Virus record (IMG/VR): IMGVR_UViG_3300013005_003552
Span: 62,001 to 126,000 of that record
Length of the DNA: 64,000 nt
Source: a virus
Strand: one strand, 5' to 3'
Program-made: the position numbers and the translations under genes
Notes under the pieces: generated by a model
Told to the model about the DNA's origin: nothing
The model's input: the letters and a program-made list of their open reading frames with translations, nothing else
Databases searched by the model: none
Part shown: piece by piece, positions 21,588 through 29,509 of the stretch
How positions within the stretch are numbered: the first letter of the stretch is position 1
How the letters are laid out: every line of letters begins with the position of its first letter

Positions 21588-22096
21588 AATACGATCAATA
21601 CGGAGTAGCGTATGCCAGCTGTGACGAGCTTTGCGACCTATTGTATCAAAAACCTGCACTTGACCTAGGCAAGGTTCATGTTATAGATCCCACTATCTAC
21701 AACTATGCGGTAGCTGCTTTGTATGCAGAATTTCCATCTCTTCAGATTTATAATCCTGATGTTGTGGATATAGAATCTTTTGATCATACTAACCAACAGC
21801 AATGGCTCATGCCTGAATCTTATCAATCGTTGGATATTGCAGAGCATGTGTTGTCATTATGCACAAATGATGCAGAACTACAACGAGTTGGCACTGAGCT
21901 GCTGCTGTTTCAAGAACGCAACTTATTCAACTTGCTCAAATATCTAAAATATCTTGTGGACACCATGCGAGCACACAACATTGTGTGGGGTGTTGGGCGA
22001 GGTAGTAGTGTGGCTAGTTATGTACTGTTTCTGCTGGGTGTGCATAAGATTAACAGTTTATATTATGATTTAGATCCCAATGAATTCCTCAAATAA
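21584..22096 (+). CDS. DNA polymerase III alpha-like fragment (PHP-less, non-catalytic)
   Basis: 170 residues. The C-terminal part (V134-K170) reads W-G-V-G-R-G-S-S-V-A-S-Y-V-L-F-L-L-G-V then YYDLDPNEFLK. It matches the P-G-R-G-S-A-A-G-S-L-V ... YDLLFERFL block of bacterial DnaE/PolC family C polymerases. The protein stops just before the place where the catalytic PD-x-D-x-D motif would follow, so it cannot be a polymerase. It overlaps the preceding gene by 4 nt (ATGA). The phage already has a family B polymerase at 51591-54248, so this stand-alone module may bind nucleotide, DNA or a host replisome partner; that part is inference. Confidence 0.6.
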   Translation: MKYDQYGVAYASCDELCDLLYQKPALDLGKVHVIDPTIYNYAVAALYAEFPSLQIYNPDVVDIESFDHTNQQQWLMPESYQSLDIAEHVLSLCTNDAELQRVGTELLLFQERNLFNLLKYLKYLVDTMRAHNIVWGVGRGSSVASYVLFLLGVHKINSLYYDLDPNEFLK

Positions 22097-22099
22097 ATA
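22092..22099 (+). promoter_or_regulatory. T4-late-like promoter octamer AATAAATA
   Basis: AATAAATA overlaps the stop of the Pol III-like gene and ends 19 nt before the ATG at 22119; a good TTAGGAG ribosome site lies between. Confidence 0.5.
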
Positions 22100-22118
22100 T
22101 CTACCTTAGGAGAATAAA

Positions 22119-22547
22119 ATGGCAAAACAAATTTATAGAACAGCACAAGGCAAACCCATTGATTTGGATGCGCTTAGAGTGCGCAACGAACAGTCAGTGG
22201 CTGTGGGCAATATGAAAACCAATGCCCGCGGCGACGAACTTGGTCCGGGCGGTATTGTGGTACGCACACGCGAACAAGTGATGAAAGAATACTACAATAC
22301 CAATGCTGTGTACACCAAAGAACGAGTAGAGCAGCAACGAGAAGATGCTCAAAATGCCAGAGCAAATGTGCCACCTGTGAATACTGGCATTCCAGACGAA
22401 ATACTAGAGCAAGATCAAACCATGGATGAAATTGAGCAACCAAAAATGCGCGGTGCACTTGCAGACGCAGTGGCCAAGAGTACCAAGGTTGAACAAAAAC
22501 TTCTTCAACCAAAAAAGAACAATGGCAACGGACCGTCGAGGATCTAA
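22119..22547 (+). CDS. Conserved-looking phage protein, possible structural
   Basis: 142 residues, hydrophilic, starting MAKQIYRTAQGKPIDLDAL. A motif NARGDELGPGGIVVRTREQVM (residues ~36-56) has the look of a conserved marine T4-like phage family, but I cannot name its function. The C-terminus is Lys/Asn-rich and disordered. It has its own TTAGGAG ribosome site and a late-type promoter, which favours a virion or assembly role. The stop is directly followed by the next ATG. Confidence 0.6.
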   Translation: MAKQIYRTAQGKPIDLDALRVRNEQSVAVGNMKTNARGDELGPGGIVVRTREQVMKEYYNTNAVYTKERVEQQREDAQNARANVPPVNTGIPDEILEQDQTMDEIEQPKMRGALADAVAKSTKVEQKLLQPKKNNGNGPSRI

Positions 22548-22967
22548 ATGAGCGAATTACCAATTGGACAAGGATTATTTCCCACACAAGGAAGTTATCG
22601 ACATACTCATCACATAGAAAAACTTCGCCCATTGGGCAACAATGTCTTGATCAAGGACATGAATTTTAGTGGTAGAACTCTTTCCAGTGGTATAGTGTTG
22701 TTAGGAGACGATGCCACTACCACCGGTATTCGTCCGCGCTGGGCGCAGGTATATGAAGTTGGTCCAGAACAACAAGATGTTGTTCCAGGACAATGGATCT
22801 TGGTAGAACACGGTCGCTGGAGTCGAGGCATTGAGGTTGAAATTGATAATGAGCAATTCACCTTAAGGCGAGTTGACCCAAACTGTATCATTTTTGTAAG
22901 TGACCACGCACCAGACGCCGATGATACCATTAGCTCTGCCGTCCAGGCACATAGCAAAACAAGATAA
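22548..22967 (+). CDS. GroES-like co-chaperonin (gp31-type candidate)
   Basis: 139 residues. The stretch from about 26 to 116 follows the GroES/Cpn10 fold order: LRPLGNNVLIKDM (strand 1), GIRPRWAQVYEVGPEQQDVVPGQWILVEHG (the G-x-V-x-x-V-G-x-G ... V-x-x-G-D-x-V core), and a final strand with FTLRRVDPNCIIFV. T4 makes gp31, a GroES substitute, to fold its major capsid protein with host GroEL; this protein could do the same. No GroEL is present in the window. It sits between an unknown protein and the clamp-loader cluster. The family call is by pattern and moderately sure. Confidence 0.6.
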   Translation: MSELPIGQGLFPTQGSYRHTHHIEKLRPLGNNVLIKDMNFSGRTLSSGIVLLGDDATTTGIRPRWAQVYEVGPEQQDVVPGQWILVEHGRWSRGIEVEIDNEQFTLRRVDPNCIIFVSDHAPDADDTISSAVQAHSKTR

Positions 22968-22971
22968 CCAA

Positions 22972-23214
22972 ATGGGATTCCGAAAGCCCAGCCTTGAGGA
23001 TGCTTACGCAGCTATCCGTACAAGTCTGTTAGAAATAAATTCTCCGTACAACGATGGTTTCACCGGAATAGCTTGCAAGCAAGAGCTATATCAGTTAAAA
23101 TGCTGGTTAGAGGACAACTATGATAGTTTACCAATCTTTGATGGAGAAGACAAATGGGAACAGGAACGGATGATTCAAATCTTAAAGAGGAAGCCAAAAA
23201 ACGCAGCCACATGA
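22972..23214 (+). CDS. Small unknown protein
   Basis: 80 residues from the ATG at 22972, four bases after the preceding stop; a longer in-frame version from 22900 would overlap the GroES-like gene by 68 nt and is rejected. The sequence (FRKPSLEDAYAAIRTSLLEINSPYNDGFTG...) is mixed alpha/beta with no recognised domain. Confidence 0.55.
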   Translation: MGFRKPSLEDAYAAIRTSLLEINSPYNDGFTGIACKQELYQLKCWLEDNYDSLPIFDGEDKWEQERMIQILKRKPKNAAT

Positions 23215-23609
23215 CGGCTCGTCTTTATCGAGGCTTGCTTGATATTCTCAAAACCAAAAACGAACATCTAAGCACTGCGTTGGTTGCGCATATTCGCAGT
23301 TTTGATCGCGGCGAAGAATCAGAATTTAGCTACACCGAAATGATGGGCTTCTGGCGCATGCTCATGGAGTTGATTTTTAATGTGTATGTTCAAACAGTAC
23401 ACTTTGTTGGCGTACTACTGGTTGCCACACTGGTGGTCGTTGCATGGCCGCTGCGGTGCTTGATAGAATTGTTCACAGGCAGTTGGTTTGGCAAAAATTA
23501 TCAACATCAGGATGAGCCAGGGCAAGAACCTGTGTTTGACAAATCAGAAGAATCAAAAAATGTTGTGCGCCGAGTGGTGTACGAAGAAGCCAAGGTTGAG
23601 AAAAAATGA
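23154..23609 (+). CDS. Small membrane protein
   Basis: 151 residues if it starts at 23154, which has GGAGAA five bases upstream; a second ATG at 23211 makes an ATGA overlap with the previous stop and would give 132 residues. A hydrophobic hairpin spans residues ~66-107 (FWRMLMELIFNVYV, then VHFVGVLLVATLVVVAWPL), giving one long or two short membrane helices, followed by a charged tail. It overlaps the clamp-loader start by 4 nt. Function unknown. Confidence 0.55.
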   Translation: MGTGTDDSNLKEEAKKRSHMTARLYRGLLDILKTKNEHLSTALVAHIRSFDRGEESEFSYTEMMGFWRMLMELIFNVYVQTVHFVGVLLVATLVVVAWPLRCLIELFTGSWFGKNYQHQDEPGQEPVFDKSEESKNVVRRVVYEEAKVEKK

Positions 23610-24523
23610 AAGAACTATGGGTTGAAAAATATCGTCCTTGTACCGTAAAAGAGTATGTGTTCATTGACAACAATCAACGAGAACAAGTTGTACAATGGAT
23701 CAAGGAAGGCCACATCCCACATCTCTTACTCAGTGGCGGCCCCGGTACCGGTAAAACCACACTAGCTCGTATGTTAATTCACGAACTTAAAGTGGACGAG
23801 TATGATGTGTTGCAGGTAAATGCAAGCAACGAAACCAAGGTTGAGACCATGAGAGACAAGGTGCTGGGATTTGCCAGCACCATGCCGTTTGGTGAGTTTA
23901 AGATAATTCTATTGGACGAAGCAGATTATCTTAGTCAAAACAGCCAGGCACTGTTGCGCAATGCTATGGAAACATATCATGCCAGTGTGCGATTTATTTT
24001 TACTTGTAACGCACCGCACAAGATAATCCCAGCACTGCACAGTCGTTGCCAAGGTTTCCACATTGCCAAACAGGATCACACAGAGTTTACTGCACGAGTG
24101 GCCACTGTGTTGGTTAGTGAAGGCATAGAATTTGATCTGGATACCTTGGACAGCTATGTCAAAGCAACATATCCAGATCTGCGTAAATGTTTGAATCTTG
24201 TGCAATTAAACAGCAACGACGGACATCTGAACAAGCCTCGCGAGGGCGATAAAGCAGTTGGGGACTGGAAACTGGATGCTGTTGAATTGTTCAAAGCTGG
24301 CAAAATTCGTGAAGCTCGTGTGTTGTTATGTTCACAAGCAGCACCAGAAGAAATGGAAGATATCTTTCGATGGATGTATGACAACATCACTTTATGGGGT
24401 ACCACGCACGAGAAACAAGACGAAGCAATCAAGATCATTCGTACAGGTCTTGTGAATCATGTGAGTTGTGCCGACCCTGAGATCAATCTCAGCGCAACCA
24501 TTATTGAACTGTCACAGATCTAA
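23606..24523 (+). CDS. 44: Clamp-loader ATPase subunit (gp44-like)
   Basis: 305 residues, an AAA+ protein of the replication factor C / T4 gp44 family. Visible are the RFC box WVEKYRP (5-11), Walker A SGGPGTGKTT (43-52), Walker B LLDEAD (102-107) and the arginine-finger S-R-C (146-148). It would load the sliding clamp (gene at 55272) onto primer-template for the family B polymerase (51591). In T4 the small subunit gene 62 follows gene 44; here a radical SAM gene follows instead, and no gp62-like gene was recognised. The length is close to T4 gp44 (319). Start ATGA overlaps the preceding gene. Confidence 0.88.
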   Translation: MKELWVEKYRPCTVKEYVFIDNNQREQVVQWIKEGHIPHLLLSGGPGTGKTTLARMLIHELKVDEYDVLQVNASNETKVETMRDKVLGFASTMPFGEFKIILLDEADYLSQNSQALLRNAMETYHASVRFIFTCNAPHKIIPALHSRCQGFHIAKQDHTEFTARVATVLVSEGIEFDLDTLDSYVKATYPDLRKCLNLVQLNSNDGHLNKPREGDKAVGDWKLDAVELFKAGKIREARVLLCSQAAPEEMEDIFRWMYDNITLWGTTHEKQDEAIKIIRTGLVNHVSCADPEINLSATIIELSQI

Positions 24524-25611
24524 TGCCGGTTTGTTTAGAGCCTCTTGCCCAGCCGGGTCATGCTCCTAGTTTTTTATTAGACTGGGAGCTTACCATGAAG
24601 TGTAATCTAGACTGTTCGTATTGTGGCACTGGATTGTATGGCGGGCATGATAATACCACTGCGCATCCACCCTTACAAGATTGTCTTAACACCATTGATT
24701 TCATGTATGCGTATGCTGATGCATATTTGGCATACAAGACACGAGGTTTACAAAAAGTAGTTTTGAATGTGTATGGCGGCGAAGCTCTCCATCATCCCCA
24801 CATAGTAAGCATCCTTGAGGCTGCAAAACAAAAGCATCAAGATTACGCATGGCCAATTACCATTACCACTACCACCAATGCTATTATTAGCGAAAAAAAG
24901 TTACAGTCGTTGCTGCCGTTGATTGATCAGTTTACTGTGAGCTATCATCCAGAGTCAACTGATAAACACAAACAACAATTTAGAAACAATCTACTTGTTA
25001 TAAAAAACAGCGGTCGAGCAATAAAGTGTGTGGTACTAATGCATCCTCAATATTTCGAAGACGCTCAACAGCAGGTACAGTGGTGTCAAGAACATGAAAT
25101 TGCCTGTCAACCCAAGGCCATTGACCATCCCAAAGAATGGCCACAGTTTAACTATGACCCCAAACAGGTTATTTGGCTTAATCAACTGTACAACACAGAT
25201 ATCTCTCCGGCTGCTAGCACAGATGTAAGTGAGCAAGGCAGGGCCTGTTGCGGAAGCAGGCAATTGTTTCATGACGAAAACTATAAACAATCTGTGTCGT
25301 TTGTTTACAATAAATTTCCAGACTGGTATTGTTCAGTCAATTGGTTCTTTGTATATGTTAAACAAGTCAACGGAGAAGTGTTTGTCAACAAAGATTGTAT
25401 GATGAACTTTGACGGCTCCGTGGGACCAATTGGAAATCTAAGCGAGTCTACACAGTTACTGGATAAATTAAAAACACAGTTACAAAACAATTCGCTACCT
25501 GTTATTCAGTGCAAGAAGCATAGTTGCTGGTGTGGATTGTGTGCGCCCAAAGCACAGACCATGGAAAAATACACAAGCATCATGCAAAAATATCAGAGGA
25601 GAATATCATGA
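24523..25611 (+). CDS. Radical SAM enzyme with extra C-terminal cysteines
   Basis: 362 residues. C27-x3-C31-x2-C34 (CNLDCSYC) is the canonical motif for the SAM-binding 4Fe-4S cluster, and VVLNVYGGEAL (~84-94) matches the following GGE SAM-contact motif. Further cysteines cluster in the C-terminal half (GRACCGS, WYCSVNW, NKDCMMN, CKKHSCWCGLC), suggesting an auxiliary SPASM/twitch-like cluster as in peptide- or sugar-modifying radical SAM enzymes. It starts on the last base of the clamp-loader stop and overlaps the next gene by 4 nt, forming a unit with an unknown protein, a cupin and a methyltransferase. The substrate is unknown. Confidence 0.8.
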   Translation: MPVCLEPLAQPGHAPSFLLDWELTMKCNLDCSYCGTGLYGGHDNTTAHPPLQDCLNTIDFMYAYADAYLAYKTRGLQKVVLNVYGGEALHHPHIVSILEAAKQKHQDYAWPITITTTTNAIISEKKLQSLLPLIDQFTVSYHPESTDKHKQQFRNNLLVIKNSGRAIKCVVLMHPQYFEDAQQQVQWCQEHEIACQPKAIDHPKEWPQFNYDPKQVIWLNQLYNTDISPAASTDVSEQGRACCGSRQLFHDENYKQSVSFVYNKFPDWYCSVNWFFVYVKQVNGEVFVNKDCMMNFDGSVGPIGNLSESTQLLDKLKTQLQNNSLPVIQCKKHSCWCGLCAPKAQTMEKYTSIMQKYQRRIS

Positions 25612-26012
25612 AAGAAAAAAGCATTTATCTGGTTGCAACCTATATCATGAAACCCAAGGATCATGTTAATACCAGCAAAAAAGGATGGAAGGATGATCCT
25701 GCAAACATCAGGTATGATGAAAAGATTGAGATAACTCGCGGAGTTAAAAAAAGAGACATGGATTCAGCCAATGTAATTTTAGATCTAAGCAACTTGCGTA
25801 TTGATCGTAATACTTTCAAAACTGAACGAACCTTTGATGAAATTTTTAGATACTATTTTAACAATTACAACAAATATTTGATTCCAGTAATGGGACAACT
25901 GCATCCAGACTATCTTGATCAAATGGCCAAAGAAATTGAACAAGAATTATCTGCCATACCCACAGATGATAATATCACGGAAGCAAAATATGAAGAACTG
26001 GAAACTAAGTGA
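25608..26012 (+). CDS. Unknown protein in the radical SAM cluster
   Basis: 134 residues from the ATG at 25608, which has AGAGGAG upstream and an ATGA overlap with the radical SAM stop; the longer frame from 25524 is a read-back into that gene. The sequence is basic and soluble (MKEKSIYLVATYIMKPKDHVNT). Motifs such as KRDMDSANVILDLSNLRI and FDEIFRYYFNNYNKYL give no family. It could be an accessory or substrate protein for the radical SAM enzyme; this rests only on position. Confidence 0.6.
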   Translation: MKEKSIYLVATYIMKPKDHVNTSKKGWKDDPANIRYDEKIEITRGVKKRDMDSANVILDLSNLRIDRNTFKTERTFDEIFRYYFNNYNKYLIPVMGQLHPDYLDQMAKEIEQELSAIPTDDNITEAKYEELETK

Positions 26013-26310
26013 AACTGGCGCCCGCGGCTGGTTCATAGGAGATTTCCCTGAGGCTGTATGGCGTACTAAAGATTTTGAAGTGAACTGGCAGACCAACGAA
26101 CCTGGTCATGCCACCAGCCACTATCACAAGGTGGTACATGAAATACAATTGGTCACGCGAGGACGCATATTGGTCAATGGTCAGATATATGAGGCCGGGG
26201 ACATATTCATGTTTGAACCTGGTGATCTTTGCCAGGTAGAATTTCTAGAACAAACAGACACTGTGGCTGTGAAAGTTCCCAGTGTGCCCAACGACAAATA
26301 TTATCTATAA
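25990..26310 (+). CDS. Cupin-fold protein
   Basis: 106 residues from the ATG at 25990 (GGAAG seven bases upstream); it overlaps the previous gene by 23 nt. Cupin motif 1 is clear: H44-x-H46-x4-E51-x6-G58 (SHYHKVVHEIQLVTRG). Motif 2 is seen as GDIFMFEPGDLCQVEF, where the usual His is replaced by Cys. Small cupins bind metal and act as isomerases, epimerases or dioxygenases, or bind sugars. The adjacency to a methyltransferase and a radical SAM enzyme suggests a small-molecule or sugar-modification set. Confidence 0.7.
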   Translation: MKNWKLSETGARGWFIGDFPEAVWRTKDFEVNWQTNEPGHATSHYHKVVHEIQLVTRGRILVNGQIYEAGDIFMFEPGDLCQVEFLEQTDTVAVKVPSVPNDKYYL

Positions 26311-26312
26311 AC

Positions 26313-27014
26313 ATGCACAGCTCTGCTCTCACCAATGCCAAAAAGTTCTTTGACACCTATTCAACTGCCATGCCCGATGGCGCCATTGTGGTAGATGTAG
26401 GCAGCATGGATATCAATGGCAGCATCAAAGATGTGTGTCCAACTCGATTCAATTATGTGGGCATAGATTTCGAGTCAGGTAAAAATGTAGATCTGGTCAT
26501 GTTGGATCCCTATGTTGTGCCTGTGCATGACGAAAAAGTCGACATCGTCACAGCCAGCAGTGTGTTTGAGCACAGCGAAATGTTCTGGGTGCTGTTCTTG
26601 GACATCATGCGCATACTCAAACCCAATGGATTGTTTTATCTCAATGTGCCCAGCAATGGTGCTTTTCACCGCCATCCAGTGGATTGCTGGCGTTTTTATC
26701 CGGACGCAGCCGAAGCATTGGTCACTTGGGCAGCTCGCAATGGACTCAATGTGGCTTTTTTAGAAAGCTGGTTCAGCAAAAAAGGTGACGATGACAGCGC
26801 ATGGAATGATTTTGTGGCAGTGTTTGTCAAGAACAAAGATTCGGCGTCAGAATATCCCAGTCGCATGGCCTACGATTTAGTGGACGGAAAATATCGTTGG
26901 AAGGTAAAAGCCGGCGAAATTTACAACGGCAGATTTTTTGGACAAGGAAGAGAATCTATTTTGGATTTGCAAGACTTCCCTGAAGGCGGACAGCCGCCAC
27001 GCACAAGAGCATAA
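26313..27014 (+). CDS. SAM-dependent methyltransferase (class I)
   Basis: 233 residues from the ATG at 26313; the longer frame from 26229 reads back through the cupin gene. Motif I is VVDVGSMDINGS, followed by the acidic strand-2 end YVGIDFE and the motif ASSVFEHSEMF, then RILKPNGLFYLNVPS, as in Methyltransf_11/25 proteins. The region GAFHRHPVDCWRFYPDAAEAL resembles methyltransferases of surface-sugar clusters. It stands two bases after the cupin stop. Target unknown. Confidence 0.75.
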   Translation: MHSSALTNAKKFFDTYSTAMPDGAIVVDVGSMDINGSIKDVCPTRFNYVGIDFESGKNVDLVMLDPYVVPVHDEKVDIVTASSVFEHSEMFWVLFLDIMRILKPNGLFYLNVPSNGAFHRHPVDCWRFYPDAAEALVTWAARNGLNVAFLESWFSKKGDDDSAWNDFVAVFVKNKDSASEYPSRMAYDLVDGKYRWKVKAGEIYNGRFFGQGRESILDLQDFPEGGQPPRTRA

Positions 27015-27017
27015 ATA
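27010..27017 (+). promoter_or_regulatory. T4-late-like octamer CATAAATA, unusually close to a start codon
   Basis: CATAAATA ends 4 nt before the ATG at 27022. Initiation would fall at or inside that codon, so it is either a promoter for a leaderless or downstream message or a chance match. Confidence 0.35.
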
Positions 27018-27021
27018 CTGT

Positions 27022-27261
27022 ATGAATCCAAAGTTTCTTAAAGCCATGAAGGCAAAGAAAAAGCGGGTGATGGATCCTAATATTCCACGCCCTAATTTGT
27101 TTTCGCATGACAAAGAAATTCGTGGAATTAAAACAACCAACGAAACAGTAGCACAACAAATCACGCATTTGCAGGATCAGGTGCGTAAGTTAGAACGCAA
27201 AGTGCAGGCACAAGCAGACTATATTGGTGCCCTGAATCAGCGGGTAGTGCTAAAAAAGTAA
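27022..27261 (+). CDS. Small basic coiled-coil protein
   Basis: 79 residues from the ATG at 27022. Lys-rich N-terminus (MNPKFLKAMKAKKKRVMDPNIPRPNLF), then a helical region (TVAQQITHLQDQVRKLERKVQAQADYI) with clear heptad spacing. There is no good ribosome site at 27022. Function unknown; possibly a DNA-binding or virion protein. Confidence 0.5.
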   Translation: MNPKFLKAMKAKKKRVMDPNIPRPNLFSHDKEIRGIKTTNETVAQQITHLQDQVRKLERKVQAQADYIGALNQRVVLKK

Positions 27262-27347
27262 CACTTTTTAGCTGATTTTGCTATTTTTGCAACAAAAAAC
27301 CCTGTAAAATCAAGCACTTACAGCATCTGAAATTGCTGCAAAAACGG

Positions 27348-27376
27348 TTGACCGTATTGGTCCATTTTGCTATACT
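27348..27376 (+). promoter_or_regulatory. Sigma70-like promoter
   Basis: TTGACC (27348-27353), 17-bp spacer, TATACT (27371-27376), with the predicted start near 27383. It is 24 nt upstream of the AAGGAG/ATG of the gene at 27407. The 145-nt gap before this gene also holds an imperfect A/T-rich stem (27249-27272) over the preceding stop codon. Confidence 0.75.
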
Positions 27377-27406
27377 AGTGGCATAGTGATTAATAAGGAG
27401 CCCAAA

Positions 27407-27676
27407 ATGTCCACAGCAACATACGATGCACTCACCGAGCAACAAAAGCGCGAAGTGCGCATGTACGGATGCACTGAAGCGCAAATGCGCGAAGCAGTAG
27501 AGTCCAGCATTACATTCAAGCTCAGCGGTCCTGCTATGATAGCCGCCAGCATGATGTCGGATGCACAAGAGATGATGGCATACGAACAGCCCGATTTCAA
27601 CACCATTGAAGATCAGCGTCAACTGCTGAACCGTGCCAAATTTGTGTTGTTTACTTATGTTATGGAGAACAAATAA
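27407..27676 (+). CDS. Small unknown protein, probable early gene
   Basis: 89 residues from the ATG at 27407, with AAGGAG (27395-27400). It follows the only sigma70-like promoter of this stretch, so it likely heads an early operon running to about 29479. The sequence is helical (YDALTEQQKREVRMYGCTEAQMREAVE, AMIAASMMSDAQEMMAYEQ). No family recognised. Confidence 0.6.
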   Translation: MSTATYDALTEQQKREVRMYGCTEAQMREAVESSITFKLSGPAMIAASMMSDAQEMMAYEQPDFNTIEDQRQLLNRAKFVLFTYVMENK

Positions 27677-27939
27677 TGTACACCGTTGAAATCTACAAAG
27701 CAGACAAGCGCAAGAAGTCAGGCGAGCGTCAGGTGCTCAAGCAGGACTACGACACCAACAACCTCAGCATGCTGGAGCACACTGTCAAACACACCTGGCT
27801 CAAGCGTGATGGCTATCGTTACGAAATCCACAAAACCTTTGTGACCAAGACTAACTTAATGAGTGGGCAGGAGTTCCAAGAGCGTTATGACCGTCCCTAC
27901 TACTGCTCACCTTCGAGCGAAACTTATTGGAGCATGTAA
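27676..27939 (+). CDS. Small basic protein, unknown
   Basis: 87 residues, starting on the last base of the preceding stop (TAATG). Basic N-terminus (MYTVEIYKADKRKKSGERQ), mixed alpha/beta. No recognised domain. Part of the early-type operon from 27407. Confidence 0.55.
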   Translation: MYTVEIYKADKRKKSGERQVLKQDYDTNNLSMLEHTVKHTWLKRDGYRYEIHKTFVTKTNLMSGQEFQERYDRPYYCSPSSETYWSM

Positions 27940-27941
27940 TC

Positions 27942-28097
27942 ATGACAAAATTTGCCAAACAGGTTTTGACCCTAGCCGAACAAATAGGTGACCCAACTGG
28001 CTTCAGCGAAGAAACCATAGACTACATTGCCTGTGAGTTACAGGTAAGCTATGATGATGTTGAAGAAGTTTTTGAAGAACTTAGTTTTACTGATTAA
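27942..28097 (+). CDS. 51-aa acidic peptide, unknown
   Basis: An ATG at 27942 with GGAG nine bases upstream opens 51 codons ending in TAA (28095-28097). The product is acidic and helical (QVLTLAEQIGDPTGFSEETI ... SYDDVEEVFEELSFTD). The tight spacing to both neighbours (2 and 17 nt) supports it as a real gene. No family recognised. Confidence 0.55.
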   Translation: MTKFAKQVLTLAEQIGDPTGFSEETIDYIACELQVSYDDVEEVFEELSFTD

Positions 28098-28114
28098 CAT
28101 TGGAGCACATGAAC

Positions 28115-28801
28115 ATGGCCAAGACCTACAAGATTGAATCTCGCGAACTGGTTGCCCTGGCCTTTGCGGCTCAGCGTGTGAACGGCGCCATGTACAAAGA
28201 CACCTCGTTCTTTGACACCGAAAAGGACGCGGTTGTCGAAGTGGTGCCAAACAAGACGCTGATGTTCAACAGTTTTGCCTTTGAGCCTGGTAGCAATCCA
28301 GAACTGGTACCCACAGACGAAGACCGTGCTCAAGCAGATGCTGCCATCACTGCAATCCAGGGAGATGTGCTGATCAAGAAGCTGGCAGACCGTCGTGTGA
28401 GCGATTTCATATTTTCACTCAGCGAAGCCATCAGCCAGCCCACTTGCACCCAACGTGACTGCGGCTTGGTTGCGTTTGTGCCCAAGACCTATGCTGGCAT
28501 GCTAGAGCGCCAGGAAAAAGATGAAGCCAAAATTGGACTGGCCAGTACCAGCGAATACCTGGGCCGTGTGGGCGAAAAGATCCAATTGGACTTTGCCCTG
28601 ATTGACAGCAGATACCTTCAGCAGTATAATTGTTACAGTGTAACTGGGCATGACGGCTGCGGCAACATGGTCAGCTTCTTGACCGCGCATCAAAATTTGG
28701 CAGTCAGCGGGCGCATACAGGGCAAGGTCAAGCGCACCGAAGTCAGCCAGTATCACAATGGTGCTAAGACCACCCAACTGAATTTTGTAAAAAGGGTTTA
28801 A
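28115..28801 (+). CDS. Unknown 228-aa protein
   Basis: Start chosen at ATG 28115 (M-A-K-T-Y-K), nine bases after GGAG; an in-frame ATG at 28109 is also possible. The sequence is soluble and alpha/beta. Residues ~104-135 include CTQRDCGLVAF and the C-terminal region has TGHDGCGNMVSFLTAH ... LAVSGRIQGKVKRTE, which could form a small OB-like domain. It is codon-wise and spatially part of the 27407-29479 operon. Function unknown. Confidence 0.55.
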   Translation: MAKTYKIESRELVALAFAAQRVNGAMYKDTSFFDTEKDAVVEVVPNKTLMFNSFAFEPGSNPELVPTDEDRAQADAAITAIQGDVLIKKLADRRVSDFIFSLSEAISQPTCTQRDCGLVAFVPKTYAGMLERQEKDEAKIGLASTSEYLGRVGEKIQLDFALIDSRYLQQYNCYSVTGHDGCGNMVSFLTAHQNLAVSGRIQGKVKRTEVSQYHNGAKTTQLNFVKRV

Positions 28802-28806
28802 TAGTA

Positions 28807-29199
28807 ATGGAATTTGAAAAAAAAGTACATTGGCAAACTCACACTGGTGATGTAAACGGTCTGTGGAGCAATGCGGCCAAGGCTGTTACCATCCTTGAGG
28901 TATCGTTACGCAATGTCAATGACGAGGGTGATTTTGGCGAACTGTGTGCAAGATTTGACACCAAAACCTGGAACTGCAATCAGGACGGTTTAATCTACAC
29001 AGATGGTATCTGGATCAACGAGTTCCGTGCGCTCATGCGCTCGTTGGGTTTTACTCGCAACGCTGTGAACGACATCAACTACAGTGAGCAGGGCATGCAA
29101 GGCTACAACTTTGTGAGCATGGATGTGGGCCCAGAATTCCTGCGCGAAGTAGAACCCATGTATCGTTTTACCATCAACAAAGAGGCTATCAATGCTTGA
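28807..29199 (+). CDS. Unknown 130-aa protein
   Basis: 130 residues, soluble. Recognisable only as MEFEKKVHWQTHTGDVNGLW at the start and a Trp/Asn-rich middle (TKTWNCNQDGLIYTDGIWINEF). There is no signal or membrane segment. It overlaps the next gene by 8 nt. Confidence 0.55.
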   Translation: MEFEKKVHWQTHTGDVNGLWSNAAKAVTILEVSLRNVNDEGDFGELCARFDTKTWNCNQDGLIYTDGIWINEFRALMRSLGFTRNAVNDINYSEQGMQGYNFVSMDVGPEFLREVEPMYRFTINKEAINA

Positions 29200-29479
29200 T
29201 TTTAGTGGTTATCATGTTCCCAATCATACACAAACTGCGCTGACAGACTATATTGAGCGTGGTATTCCTGTGGGCGGATTCTTGCATGCTGTACTCAGCA
29301 ACGATCTTTTTGGTGCTGTGGGTCGTGCTGACGCACAAAATTTGCCCGCACTCAAGGACATCACCGGCTGGATTTTTATGCAGGCTCCACAGGGCAGTTG
29401 GGGTAGTGAAGCCCTGGTACTTCGTTGGATACAAGAACATCCTTCAACGAAGTCAAGAGGTCCAAAAGATATTGCTTAA
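29192..29479 (+). CDS. Unknown 95-aa protein
   Basis: 95 residues. The pattern GIPVGGFLHAVLSNDLFGAVGRAD (~29-53) resembles small phage proteins that pair with host or phage helicase partners, but I cannot name a family. Last gene before the dnaK promoter. Confidence 0.5.
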   Translation: MLDFSGYHVPNHTQTALTDYIERGIPVGGFLHAVLSNDLFGAVGRADAQNLPALKDITGWIFMQAPQGSWGSEALVLRWIQEHPSTKSRGPKDIA

Positions 29480-29480
29480 T

Positions 29481-29509
29481 TTGCGGTTATCTGTTAAACT
29501 TGGTATAAA
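29481..29509 (+). promoter_or_regulatory. Sigma70-like promoter of dnaK
   Basis: TTGCGG (29481-29486), 17-bp spacer, TATAAA (29504-29509). The same bases form a perfect late octamer TATAAATA (29504-29511), so dnaK could be read by both the early/host and the late machinery. Predicted start near 29516. Confidence 0.7.

Noticed and set aside
24523-25611. Radical SAM gene as QueE of the deazaguanine pathway
   Set aside because: It is longer than QueE, has the plain CxxxCxxC motif and extra C-terminal cysteines, and lies 30 kb from the other candidate genes.
23606-27014. gp62 clamp-loader small subunit
   Set aside because: I looked among the neighbours of gp44 and saw no protein with a recognisable gp62 pattern; it may be outside the window or too divergent.
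27249-27272. Imperfect A/T-rich stem over a stop codon as a terminator
   Set aside because: GCTAAAAAAGT/ACTTTTTAGC has a bulge and is A/T only; too weak to call, although it would fit just before a promoter.
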